From Bacteroidota bacterium (lineage in GTDB: Bacteria > Bacteroidota > Bacteroidia > Chitinophagales > LD1): a stretch of DNA of 64,000 bases. Shown piece after piece: positions 63,968 to 64,000 of this stretch. The DNA is taken from NCBI GenBank assembly GCA_018267365.1, contig JAFDYQ010000011.1, positions 45,523-109,522 of the forward strand. Reading direction: 5' to 3'. The stretch's first letter is position 1. Each line of letters opens with the position of its first letter. The notes beneath the pieces are model-generated. The model saw only the letters and a program-made list of their open reading frames with translations. It ran no database searches and was not told the origin of the DNA. Both the position numbers and the translations under genes were made by a program.

Positions 63968-64000
63968 ATGAAAATGAAGAAGACTGTGGCTATTTCTATT
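63968..64000 (+). CDS. Start of a gene running off the window
   Basis: ATG AAA ATG AAG AAG ACT GTG GCT ATT TCT ATT, a typical signal-peptide start, preceded by an AT-rich leader. Only 11 codons are present. Confidence 0.5.
   Translation, partial: MKMKKTVAISI

Overview
The window looks like chromosomal DNA of a moderately GC-rich Bacteroidota, most likely a chitinophagaceae-like bacterium. The evidence is type IX secretion (T9SS) C-terminal sorting domains at several loci, SusD-like 'SCKK' lipoprotein signal peptides, TAnnTTTG -7 promoter boxes, a GldM-type domain protein, a GlxA/AraC regulator and typical Bacteroidota secreted families. I saw no rRNA, tRNA, CRISPR array, intact insertion sequence or transposase. 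This assignment is inferred from protein families only.

Layout. 0-9 kb: NIP-like aquaporin, thioredoxin-fold lipid/periplasmic protein, pentapeptide-repeat protein, papain-like lipoprotein protease, then a stress-type block (DUF421 membrane protein, SDR oxidoreductase, DUF892 ferritin-like protein), a frameshifted small secreted gene, PPK2 polyphosphate kinase and DUF1304 protein. 9-16 kb: SanA/ElyC-like protein and three paralogous TPR proteins around an AraC regulator-NAD(P) epimerase pair. 15.8-18 kb: PIN toxin-antitoxin pair, and a GldM-C-like gene flanked by a direct repeat carrying the terminator and 3' end of a CsbD-like gene. 18-21 kb: an operon of a Cys-motif membrane-anchored protein, an MbnP-family lipoprotein and its MbnH-type dihaem partner. 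20.7-23.5 kb: a DnaA-domain-IV-like protein next to a DnaB-type helicase. 23.5-32 kb: secreted proteins, Nudix hydrolase, T9SS serine hydrolase, a mosaic of two gene remnants, GlxA regulator with a parS-like palindrome, SRPBCC protein, CPA1 antiporter. 32-45 kb: receiver-only regulator, HigBA and RelE/ParE-type modules, large T9SS protein, Asp-box propeller lipoprotein, orphan HicB, DEAD-box helicase. 45-57 kb: S1P-lyase-like PLP enzyme + FGGY kinase operon, exported KatG, GlpM-like and small membrane proteins, methyltransferase, secreted proteins. 57-64 kb: T9SS surface proteins including a collagen-like adhesin, and a third receiver-only protein.

The most unusual feature is the non-coding DNA. 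Intergenic gaps hold (i) degenerate tandem arrays with an exact 7-bp period whose unit sequence differs between loci, (ii) arrays with a 9-bp TGAT-anchored period lying just upstream of start codons, and (iii) a family of multi-hairpin palindromic elements with 3-nt loops and compensating stem changes, often joined to a second hairpin containing GTTTAGCGCAGCG. These elements fill nearly every gap from 42.8 to 54.8 kb and recur at 63 kb. Several gene remnants (30.4, 26.7-27.0, 16.5, 7.1 kb) show that the region also collects duplicated gene ends.
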